32,639 nucleotides of DNA, taken from Spirochaetia bacterium. Lineage in GTDB: Bacteria; Spirochaetota; Spirochaetia; B11-G9. Numbering within the stretch: the first letter of the stretch is position 1; each line of letters starts with the position of its first letter. Location of the stretch: positions 1 to 32,639 of the forward strand of contig JAQIBN010000057.1 in NCBI GenBank assembly GCA_027859095.1. The letters are read 5' to 3'. The position numbers and the translations under genes were made by a program. Under the pieces are notes generated by a model that saw only the letters and a list, made by a program, of their open reading frames with translations, ran no database searches and was not told the DNA's origin. This document shows positions 1-7,373 of the stretch, piece after piece.

Positions 1-42
1 TAACTGGGGGTCTCTTCTGCTGTTAATGTTGGTTTTAGCCAT
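1..42 (-). CDS. possible start of a gene running off the left edge
   Basis: An ATG at 42-40 opens a frame of 14 codons that reaches the window edge without a stop. It starts MAKTNINSRRDPQL. A purine-rich AAAAAAGA lies just upstream and could serve as a weak ribosome binding site. It follows the phosphohexomutase on the same strand. Nothing about its function can be said from so few residues, and it may be a chance open frame. Confidence 0.3.
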   Translation of the reverse strand, partial: MAKTNINSRRDPQL

Positions 43-96
43 TCTTTTTTGATTTATTGGGTCATTTCTGATTTAGTAGAAATCCTACCAACATAG

Positions 97-1674
97 CTAT
101 ATTATGGGACAGGCTCTATGTACAACACCTTCTACCTTTTGCCAGAGTTCTGAATTTCGATAAAAATTGTCCATATCACAATTTCTGATGGCTTTTTGTG
201 ATCTAAACCCAGGGATAAAGATAAATTTAGCAAGTTCTTCTTTTTTATCAGAATTGCCCAATAGAAAAGAGATAGCCATAAGAACTGAACGAAGTCCATT
301 TCCAGTATATAGTAGCTTGGAAGGAACTTCTTTACTAGATTCTTCCACTTCCAGTAGAGTTGGTATTATGACATGTCCTGAACGTTCACAAGCTACAAGA
401 ATAGGAGCCTCAGGGGAGAGATCCGAAACCAGCCACCTATCACCAACACAGGTTATATTGTTATTCATATTTAAATTATCACCCAATGCAATTGTCAGTG
501 CAAAATCACTTTCTACAGTGCTGACAAATTCAAAATTACTACTTTCTTCGATTACATTATTTTTTATTAATCCAGCTGCAATAATGTATCCAATTGCATC
601 CCCATCATAGATATAGACTTTATCTGTTCCTGAATGATATTCGAGAAGAAACCCCCTGTCCCCATCACCATCCAGAGCAATGCCGAATATTTTTTCCAGC
701 CCTGAGAATCTTCCTTTAGAAAAAAGTTCTTTAACAATGTCGGGGTTGGCCTCATCATCAATTAGTACGGGGTCCAAATATTCAAGTACTCCGACACCAC
801 AGTTCAAATTGATATTTTTTGCTCCTGGGTTACAAGCTACCGGAATAACTTCAATTTCATTTTGCGAAAAGAAACTCAAAGATGTTTGAGTATATGCTCC
901 ATTTGCTGTGTCAAGAACAATTGGAATTGTTTTCAGAATACTGAGAGCATCTGCATTTATAGAGTTTGATAAACCAGCTAATATCTGTTTGTCTATTTCG
1001 TCTTTTTTCTCAATAAGAACAGAACTGAATACTTCAGCATCACCTATTTTTTCCCCACGAATATGATGATCCTTCATGGCAAGAGAAAAGATATACCAAC
1101 TAAGAAGATATTCTCCTAAAAATCCATCAGGATAAAGTTTTTTACCATCAAGGAAAAGTTTAATTCCATTATATTCTGAAGGGTTATGAGATGCTGTCAA
1201 CATGAGCCCAGGAAGATCATTCTTAAAACAAAATGCTGCAATAGCTGGTGTGGGAACAATACCCAAATCTATTACAGAAAGACCGATACTGGTGAACCCC
1301 TCAATCAAACTTCTTTTCAACCCAGTGTTGTCATAATAATCACGTCCATCCTCTCCAAAAACGATCTTCAAGGGAGAAGGAATTGTGACATTTGAAAAAT
1401 AATTCTTTAACATCTGCCCCCAGGCTTTTGCATACAGATTACAAAATGCTGGTGTAATAATATTTTTATTAATCAATAACTGCAAAGAATCCAATGCTCC
1501 AACTTTTGCAGTCGAAATAATGCCACGCACACCATCCGTACCCTGGAATTTCCATCCACAGAGACGTAAGGTCAATTGGACTTGAGTTTCATTAATTTGG
1601 CCCTTATGCTTCAGAATTATTTCCAGTAGTTTCTCAGCATCTATAATTCGCTCATATTGTAATTTCTTTTCCAT
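97..1674 (-). CDS. phosphomannomutase/phosphoglucomutase, apparently truncated at both ends
   Basis: This is an alpha-D-phosphohexomutase, a family that interconverts hexose 1- and 6-phosphates in the cytoplasm. Seen: the catalytic phosphoserine loop TASHNPSEYNG (Ser162), the metal loop DGDGDR (Asp335, 337, 339) and the sugar-binding loop CERSGH (430-434), in the family order. Absent: the C-terminal domain-4 phosphate-binding loop (RxSGTE) that every active family member carries. The frame stops with TAG soon after a PGF..Y..SELW segment, so about 60-100 residues appear to be lost. The ATG at 1674 has no Shine-Dalgarno sequence, and the same frame stays open upstream as far as the TAG that ends the GH57-like gene (1798-1800), with no ATG, GTG or TTG between. 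It is probably a recently inactivated gene, or the back half of a former fusion. Family assignment is firm; activity is doubtful. Confidence 0.85.
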   Translation of the reverse strand: MEKKLQYERIIDAEKLLEIILKHKGQINETQVQLTLRLCGWKFQGTDGVRGIISTAKVGALDSLQLLINKNIITPAFCNLYAKAWGQMLKNYFSNVTIPSPLKIVFGEDGRDYYDNTGLKRSLIEGFTSIGLSVIDLGIVPTPAIAAFCFKNDLPGLMLTASHNPSEYNGIKLFLDGKKLYPDGFLGEYLLSWYIFSLAMKDHHIRGEKIGDAEVFSSVLIEKKDEIDKQILAGLSNSINADALSILKTIPIVLDTANGAYTQTSLSFFSQNEIEVIPVACNPGAKNINLNCGVGVLEYLDPVLIDDEANPDIVKELFSKGRFSGLEKIFGIALDGDGDRGFLLEYHSGTDKVYIYDGDAIGYIIAAGLIKNNVIEESSNFEFVSTVESDFALTIALGDNLNMNNNITCVGDRWLVSDLSPEAPILVACERSGHVIIPTLLEVEESSKEVPSKLLYTGNGLRSVLMAISFLLGNSDKKEELAKFIFIPGFRSQKAIRNCDMDNFYRNSELWQKVEGVVHRACPII

Positions 1675-1800
1675 GAGAGTACAGAAAGCATCAGCTATTT
1701 TTTCAGAAACATTATTTAAAGCTGCATATTTTAAAAACCACGAGAGGGGTTGTAGTTCTTGGTGATTTCGGAAAAGAAAATATAACAGTCTTAACTCCTA
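1675..1800 (-). other. in-frame coding-like linker across an amber codon
   Basis: Reading the minus strand from the TAG at 1798-1800 to the ATG at 1674 gives 41 sense codons in one frame. This frame joins the GH57-like protein to the phosphohexomutase without a shift. The linker contains no usual start codon. Its translation (for example NNVSEKIADAF near the end) looks like soluble helical protein and flows smoothly into the mutase N terminus. This suggests either an amber mutation in a two-domain gene or loss of the original mutase start. Confidence 0.6.
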
Positions 1801-2919
1801 AATTAGTAATTTTTTTGCAGCAAGCAAATTATCCTCAACAAATGCTCTACGGCTTGGAGCAACTAAGTGTTCACCAGGATTCCACTCCGAAAACCAGTAA
1901 CCTATTCGCCCATCAGAATTATGCGAAAGAAGCAAATGGTTCCATGCTTTATCGAGAATTGAACGATCCATTCCGGCAGCTTCCCCTGCGAGAATGTTAT
2001 CTCTAACTTCTTTTGTCAGCCTCCAAATAGACTCAGCTGCCCCTTCAGTGAAGGTCTCAATTTTCGTATTCCCGAGATAGTCTGGAAGCTCAATCTCTGT
2101 AGGATCGCTGCATTCTGCGACAGCCTCACTAATCCAAAAAGGTTCTACATCTTTCAAAGAACTCACTTTAGCAAGAAATTCTTCCATAACCTCAAAAGTA
2201 CCTTCAAACCCACTGTTAAATTTATCAATAAATATGGTTTCTGCATCCCTTTTAAACAATAATATCCCATCCGGGTGCTCTTTAGAAAACTTCTTTATTC
2301 CATTAATTACATCATCAACCGGAAGCAATCCCTTCATCATTAGTTTAAAAAACCTTGCTGGTGTATCTGGGAGTTGATAAACAGCAGGAACAGCCATCAT
2401 GCTATTGCCATTGCCGATATTTATACGGCAGGGAATATATGGATCCTGAATAATACCTTTATTTGCCAGCCCCTTCTCTATTTGTGAAGCCAGTGCCACA
2501 AACCATTTTATTCCCTGAGCATGAAGCACAATACCCATCTCATTACTATAAGCAAACTCAGGAGGAAGGAAACCCTCGGTTTCACTCTGTAGAATCTTCC
2601 GATCGAGTTCTAGTCCCTTAGCCATCTGCATTTCAAATTCTCTTGGGATCAGGAGTTGAGGTATTGGATGAGTATAGGTATAAGTACCTATTTCAAATAG
2701 TTTTCCAACATTAGATTTTATATCGTCAAGAAGCTCCTTATCCATTTCCTGCATCAATTCAGATGTAAAACCTGAAAAAAAACAATTTGCTTTTAGATTA
2801 TATTTTTTAAACAGCGATACAAGCGGTTTATATCCTTCTGTTATTATTCTTTTTTCATCACCTACTTCAATTTCACATCTTTGAATATTAAAGTTAAAGG
2901 CAAAGCCCAATTTTACCAT
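1798..2919 (-). CDS. GH57-like (polysaccharide deacetylase superfold) protein
   Basis: The 373-residue protein resembles the N-terminal (beta/alpha)7 barrel of glycoside hydrolase family 57, which includes amylopullulanases and 4-alpha-glucanotransferases acting on alpha-glucans. Seen: a THPIPQLL segment (His84) like the family's histidine motif, LPPEFAYS with Glu121 at the position of the nucleophile, and KRDAETIF with Asp225 as candidate acid/base. There is no signal peptide, so it should be cytoplasmic. The start is well supported by AGGGGA about 6 bases before the ATG, and a consensus promoter lies just upstream. Next to a phosphohexomutase it would fit storage-glucan turnover. It ends with an amber codon after which the same frame runs on into the mutase. 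The exact substrate cannot be named. Confidence 0.7.
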   Translation of the reverse strand: MVKLGFAFNFNIQRCEIEVGDEKRIITEGYKPLVSLFKKYNLKANCFFSGFTSELMQEMDKELLDDIKSNVGKLFEIGTYTYTHPIPQLLIPREFEMQMAKGLELDRKILQSETEGFLPPEFAYSNEMGIVLHAQGIKWFVALASQIEKGLANKGIIQDPYIPCRINIGNGNSMMAVPAVYQLPDTPARFFKLMMKGLLPVDDVINGIKKFSKEHPDGILLFKRDAETIFIDKFNSGFEGTFEVMEEFLAKVSSLKDVEPFWISEAVAECSDPTEIELPDYLGNTKIETFTEGAAESIWRLTKEVRDNILAGEAAGMDRSILDKAWNHLLLSHNSDGRIGYWFSEWNPGEHLVAPSRRAFVEDNLLAAKKLLI

Positions 2920-2953
2920 ATGTTTTCCCCTAAGACCTCTTTATGATATACTT

Positions 2954-2981
2954 ATTATAACTTCTATATCAAGTATGTCAA
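2954..2981 (-). promoter_or_regulatory. sigma-70-type promoter for the GH57-like gene
   Basis: On the minus strand, TTGACA (2981-2976) is separated by 16 bases from TATAAT (2959-2954). Both hexamers match the consensus exactly. The expected transcription start is near 2947, giving a leader of under 30 bases with a good ribosome binding site. Confidence 0.85.
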
Positions 2982-3151
2982 GAAAATTCCTATTAGAGCC
3001 TTTTTCTTGTGAATTGATAATTTTAATTTACAAAAATACATCTCTCCACTAAAATGGTGTCATATAATATTGAAAAGTATTGTATTAATACCAAAAGAAG
3101 TAAAAACAATTTTGGAAACCCGAATATAGGAACTATGTCAGGAGAATAAAC

Positions 3152-4276
3152 ATGGCTTATCAGGATGCTTACAAAAACTCGGAATGGGTGGATTTTGAAA
3201 CTCTGGAACAATTTATGAAGGAATGCCTTTTAAATTGCGGGATACCTGAGCAGGATGCAGATGTTATATCTGATGTTTTAATTACTTCTGATAAAAGAGG
3301 AATTGATTCCCATGGTATTGGAAGGCTTAAACCTATATATATTGACAGAATAGACTGGGGAATTTTAAATCCGAAAACAAAAATTGATGTTGTTAAAGAA
3401 ACTGCAACAACCGCTGTCCTGGATGGGAATAATGGTATGGGCCATGTAGTTTCAAAAAAAGCCATGCAAATGGCTATAGACAAGGCTAAAGAGAATGGAA
3501 TGGGAATGGTAACTGTTAGAAATTCTACTCATTATGGAATAGCAGGATACTATACATTAATGGCATCTGAAGCCGGGATGATTGGTATAACAGGAACAAA
3601 TGCAAGACCTTCAATTGCTCCTACTTTTGGTGTAGAAAATATGCTGGGTACAAACCCCCTTACTATAGGATTCCCCACTGATGAGGAGTTCCCTTTTATA
3701 CTTGACTGTGCAACTTCTGTATCTCAAAGAGGAAAGGTTGAAATGTATAGCCGTGAAGGGAAGGAACTCCCTGAGGGCTGGGTTATAGGAAGAGATGGAA
3801 AATCAAGAACTGATACAGACCAGATTCTTGAGGATCTTACAAAGGGAAAAGCCGCCATGGCTCCTCTTGGAGGTTTGGGTGAGCTTACAGCCGGATTTAA
3901 AGGATATGGCTATGCTACAGTTGTAGAAGTTTTATCTGCTGCACTTCAGGGTGGCTCTTTTTTGAAAGACTTAAACGGATTTGATGAAAACGGAGAAAGG
4001 ATTCCCTATCCTCTTGGACACTTTTTTATTGCTATTAATACTGAGTTTTTTCTTGGTCTGGAAACTTTTAAGAAAATTGCAGGACTAATAGTAAGGGGCC
4101 TGCGTAATTCTGAAAAAGCACCAGGGGAAGAGCGGATATATACTGCTGGAGAAAAAGAGTGGGATGCATGGAAATATAGGAAAGAACATGGATGTCCAGT
4201 ACCTGAAGTTCTTCAAAAGCAAATGATAGAACTCCGGGACAGATGGAATATGGATTATTCTTTTTCCTGGGAATAA
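3152..4276 (+). CDS. malate/L-lactate dehydrogenase family (Ldh_2) oxidoreductase
   Basis: This 374-residue protein belongs to the NAD(P)-dependent malate/lactate/ureidoglycolate/sulfolactate dehydrogenase family, a fold distinct from classical lactate dehydrogenase. Seen: the N-terminal RGIDSHGIGRL motif, the GMGHVVSKKAMQMAI segment, the STHYGIAGYY motif, GTNPLTIGFPT and a glycine-rich GGLGELTAGFKGYG cofactor segment. Length is normal for the family. AGGAGA sits 7 bases before the ATG. It stands alone, diverging from the GH57-like gene and converging with the LuxR-type gene, so context does not narrow the substrate. Malate, lactate or another 2-hydroxy acid are all possible. Confidence 0.88.
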   Translation: MAYQDAYKNSEWVDFETLEQFMKECLLNCGIPEQDADVISDVLITSDKRGIDSHGIGRLKPIYIDRIDWGILNPKTKIDVVKETATTAVLDGNNGMGHVVSKKAMQMAIDKAKENGMGMVTVRNSTHYGIAGYYTLMASEAGMIGITGTNARPSIAPTFGVENMLGTNPLTIGFPTDEEFPFILDCATSVSQRGKVEMYSREGKELPEGWVIGRDGKSRTDTDQILEDLTKGKAAMAPLGGLGELTAGFKGYGYATVVEVLSAALQGGSFLKDLNGFDENGERIPYPLGHFFIAINTEFFLGLETFKKIAGLIVRGLRNSEKAPGEERIYTAGEKEWDAWKYRKEHGCPVPEVLQKQMIELRDRWNMDYSFSWE

Positions 4277-4281
4277 GATGG

Positions 4282-5247
4282 TCAGTCACTGCCCCCGTTA
4301 GAATCATCACCTTTCTGAATAAAATGAATTAACTGGACTCTATTTGATACTTCCAATTTTTTGTAAATATTTTTTATATGGGATTTTACTGTATTTACTG
4401 AAATGAAGAGTTCTGCACCTATTTCGCTATTTGTCCTTCCTTTTATAAGCAGACGACTGACCTCTTCCTCTCTTTCAGTAAGATTTGTTACTGAAAAGAA
4501 ATTAGATTTTATATCCAAACTTTCCGGTACAGGTTCATATACTCTAAAATAGTAGCGACTTATAAAATAGTAGGTATTAACTGTAAACACAGAAAAGCAG
4601 ATATAGCTTAACTTAAAAGAGCTATGCCTGAAGAAAATCATATCCAATGGGAACAATACCAACATGGGAATAAAGGTCATAGCAATACCTTTTAATAGGC
4701 TCTCTTCCTCTCTGCCTTTTGCCTTTTTCATATAAAAAAGAGTTACCAATCCATGGATAAAGTATATAAAACTGCCACTGGAGAAATGATAATCCAGAGT
4801 TATTTTCATCCCATAATTCCAGTTACCTTTGCTTGCAGCAATAATAAAATAGAGACTACCCATAAAGAATATCAGTGTTATTATATTTATTATTCGGGCA
4901 CCTAATTTTTTCTCCCCTTCTTCCACAGGCAGTAGTTGAACAAGGTAGTGACTTAAACTAAAAAAAAGATATGTAGTGAGCAAAATTGAAGAAAGAGTTA
5001 TAACTAAAGCAAACATTCCAAAATTTGTGCCATTTAATAGATTTAAAGGAAGTACTCTGACTGCATAAGCAATAAATGAATTGATCCCCATTTGAAGAGA
5101 TAGGGGAACCAGAATTGTCAACAAACCTTTTGAATACTTATCCTTTGCCTTAACCTGAAGCAAAATGCATAAACAAGTAATAGACAAAACCAATGCCGTT
5201 GAAGCAAATAACAATAGATCATTGATTATAAGTCTTATTCCTTCCAT
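4282..5247 (-). CDS. membrane-bound LuxR-family transcriptional regulator
   Basis: The first ~230 residues hold about seven hydrophobic segments and no recognised soluble sensor domain. The last ~65 residues are a LuxR-type helix-turn-helix: LTEREEEVSRLLIKGRTN, then SVNTVKSHIKNIYKKL, the typical recognition helix. The protein should therefore sit in the inner membrane with a cytoplasmic DNA-binding tail. There is no receiver domain, so a direct membrane signal is more likely than phosphorelay. The ATG at 5247 lacks a clear Shine-Dalgarno sequence; a TATGCT lies about 10 bases upstream, so the start is the less certain part. It lies upstream of the barrel-LolA-MMPL genes in map order but downstream in transcription, so a regulatory link is only a guess. 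Confidence 0.8.
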   Translation of the reverse strand: MEGIRLIINDLLLFASTALVLSITCLCILLQVKAKDKYSKGLLTILVPLSLQMGINSFIAYAVRVLPLNLLNGTNFGMFALVITLSSILLTTYLFFSLSHYLVQLLPVEEGEKKLGARIINIITLIFFMGSLYFIIAASKGNWNYGMKITLDYHFSSGSFIYFIHGLVTLFYMKKAKGREEESLLKGIAMTFIPMLVLFPLDMIFFRHSSFKLSYICFSVFTVNTYYFISRYYFRVYEPVPESLDIKSNFFSVTNLTEREEEVSRLLIKGRTNSEIGAELFISVNTVKSHIKNIYKKLEVSNRVQLIHFIQKGDDSNGGSD

Positions 5248-5309
5248 ATAATTATCAGCATACTAAATTAACTTACTATTATCTATACAGGGATCTCATT
5301 TGCTAAACA

Positions 5310-6593
5310 TCAAAAAAAATATTTTAATCCAATTGTTACACTATCATTATTACGCCATGCATAATATGGATTAGAACCTTCATCATCGCCTCCAAAGATC
5401 TGTCCCTTAACAGAGAGTTCAAGATCATCCTCAATATTCCATGTATATGTAGGAAGTATCATGTATCCATTTGCCTCAAAGAGATACAACCCTGCAAGTC
5501 TGATTTTCATACTATCATGATAAAATGAGCTTTCAACAGCAGCAATCACTGTATTTGTCATGGCATTATTGTTATAACTCATAGCCAGATCCATATCAAC
5601 GGGATTAGAAGTATCAAAATTAAATACATAGCTTCCAAACTCCTGAATACTTACAAAAATTGATGTTCCGGGAATCATAATATCAAATCCTGCAAGCCAG
5701 ACGGCTCTGTCATTATACAAATATAATTCGGCACCTTCATGATCCTCTGTAAGCCAGTATCCAAGTTCTGATCTAAAGGGAAATGGCCCAAGAGGCCAGA
5801 CTGCTTCAACACCAAAAAGCTGAGCTTTTGTAAAGGTAATTTCTGAGGGGACTGGAGTTGGTGTAAATATAAATTTCACACCTGGTTCAGTCATATATCC
5901 ATAGTAATACATAGCACCAATATCAAAGATTCCAGTGGTTTTAGTTAATCTTAGGGCAGCTTGTGAAAAACCAGGTAATTCTGTATCTGGGGGAGATGGA
6001 AATCCTGTAAAATCTTTAACCATCCATCTGCCGGTAACATCAGTTTCTATTGGATGATAATAAGGTTTATACACCAGTTCCAATAATCCACTATCTCCAA
6101 GATAAAAATTCATCCTGGCCATAATCTCTGACCGTTTCATCTCATTTATATCACTGGAAATACCATTGGATTGATCCAGTGGATTTAGAGGGTCTATAAC
6201 ATGGATGCCATCACCCTTCCCCCATTCCGTTTTAAACAAACCTAAATCAAGATATCCAAAAGAGAAAAAAGTTCTCAGAGAAAGTTCCTGGACAATATCA
6301 CCAATAGTCAGTTCTTTTTCAAGATCATTGCCTTCAATATTCAATTCTATTTTTGCTTCAAAAATTTCTGAAGCAAACAGTAAATTCAGATTTGTATATG
6401 GCATAAAAATTTGTTCACTATCCCAGGCATCATCCAGATATAATTTATAATTAAACCCTATCTCCCCATTAAGAATTATATTATTTTGCGATTTATCAGT
6501 AATAATTTCCGAATCAAAAATATCACCAAACCCATCCTGTCCAAAAAGAAGACTTGATATTAAAATTAATAATAATACTAATAACTTTTTCAT
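5310..6593 (-). CDS. outer-membrane beta-barrel protein of an MMPL/LolA-like unit
   Basis: A signal peptide (MKKLLVLLLILISSLLFGQ) is followed by about 405 residues rich in alternating polar/hydrophobic strands and aromatic residues. The chain ends in SVTIGLKYFF, a typical C-terminal barrel strand ending in Phe. It is a predicted outer-membrane barrel. It starts directly after the stop of the LolA-like gene (TAG-ATG), with GGGAGAG inside that gene as its ribosome binding site, so the two are translationally coupled. The order MMPL exporter, LolA-like protein, barrel resembles units in which an inner-membrane RND protein, a periplasmic lipid carrier and an outer-membrane protein cooperate. Its own cargo is unknown. 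Confidence 0.75.
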   Translation of the reverse strand: MKKLLVLLLILISSLLFGQDGFGDIFDSEIITDKSQNNIILNGEIGFNYKLYLDDAWDSEQIFMPYTNLNLLFASEIFEAKIELNIEGNDLEKELTIGDIVQELSLRTFFSFGYLDLGLFKTEWGKGDGIHVIDPLNPLDQSNGISSDINEMKRSEIMARMNFYLGDSGLLELVYKPYYHPIETDVTGRWMVKDFTGFPSPPDTELPGFSQAALRLTKTTGIFDIGAMYYYGYMTEPGVKFIFTPTPVPSEITFTKAQLFGVEAVWPLGPFPFRSELGYWLTEDHEGAELYLYNDRAVWLAGFDIMIPGTSIFVSIQEFGSYVFNFDTSNPVDMDLAMSYNNNAMTNTVIAAVESSFYHDSMKIRLAGLYLFEANGYMILPTYTWNIEDDLELSVKGQIFGGDDEGSNPYYAWRNNDSVTIGLKYFF

Positions 6594-7373
6594 CTATTTT
6601 GCTCTCCCAGTTTCAAGAAATGTTGTTGTAAAATATCCTGGATTTAACGGAATATCATATTTAACCTGTTTTATTTCTAGTATAGTTTTATGACCGCTTT
6701 CCAGAGTTTCCATAGTTATCTTTTTTGCAACCCAATGGCTGTTTTCTTTTACAATATTTTCGGAGTTAAGTTCTTTGATCTGTGTTTTCCCATCTTTTGA
6801 ATAAAACTCTACTTTCAAAGTTAGCCAGGAACTTTTATCTACCCAGGTTATATATTTACCATAGTTGTTATCTGTTCCTGCATTAGGAATAGACTCCACA
6901 ACAAAACTGTTACGGCCATTGTACTTTTCCTCTCTTAATACAGTTTGTGTTGAATCTTCCACAGAACTACCTGAAGAACCCATATCTGAATATGAAAAAT
7001 CTGATCCCATAAAGGATCCATCTTTTTCACCTGCCGCAATTCTCTTCACCTTACGAAGAGAAGGAAGAAAAATCCACTGATCATCTGCTCTCCCATCATT
7101 TTCCACTGTCAAAAATCTGGTATTCCTGACACTGGCTGGTTCCAGAAACAGTGTAATTGTTTTTGTTAAATCATTGTCATTTAAAATAAGGGTTTGGATA
7201 CGCCTTGTGCTTGTATCACCATCATTGTCTACTAGAGTCATTTGAATATCCATAGCAGAACTGTTAACTTTTTGTGCATCAATAACATTCTGCATAATTT
7301 CTCTCCCTGTTTGCGCAGAAAGAGATGTAAGCAGAATTAGCAATAAAACTGAAACTAATAAAATTTTCTTCAT
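6594..7373 (-). CDS. LolA-like outer-membrane lipoprotein-sorting family protein
   Basis: A signal peptide (MKKILLVSVLLLILLTSLSA) leads into a 240-residue periplasmic domain of the outer-membrane lipoprotein-sorting (LolA-like) fold. Typical features are the opening GREIMQNVIDAQKV, the segment DDQWIFLPSLRKVKRI, the GSFMGSDFSYSDM loop and a TWVDKSSWLTLKVEFY strand. These members of the superfamily usually sit beside MMPL exporters rather than LolCDE, and are thought to bind lipid or acylated cargo in a half-barrel. The start overlaps the MMPL stop (ATGA), and AGGAG inside the MMPL gene is its ribosome binding site. This is tight translational coupling within one operon. Confidence 0.85.
   Translation of the reverse strand: MKKILLVSVLLLILLTSLSAQTGREIMQNVIDAQKVNSSAMDIQMTLVDNDGDTSTRRIQTLILNDNDLTKTITLFLEPASVRNTRFLTVENDGRADDQWIFLPSLRKVKRIAAGEKDGSFMGSDFSYSDMGSSGSSVEDSTQTVLREEKYNGRNSFVVESIPNAGTDNNYGKYITWVDKSSWLTLKVEFYSKDGKTQIKELNSENIVKENSHWVAKKITMETLESGHKTILEIKQVKYDIPLNPGYFTTTFLETGRAK

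Noticed and set aside
167-889. Open frames on the plus strand inside the phosphohexomutase region
   Set aside because: They are antisense to a clearly conserved coding sequence, have no ribosome binding sites, and their translations show no recognisable protein features.
97-2919. TAG recoded as an amino acid, making GH57-mutase one protein
   Set aside because: TAG ends other genes here cleanly (the LolA-like gene, the DUF4234 gene and the UPF0316-type gene), and a second TAG follows closely after the mutase stop. Ordinary stop use is simpler.
6594-7373. A genuine LolA lipoprotein chaperone
   Set aside because: It is coupled to an MMPL exporter and a barrel, with no LolCDE or LolB nearby. 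The sequence fits the MMPL-associated branch of the fold.
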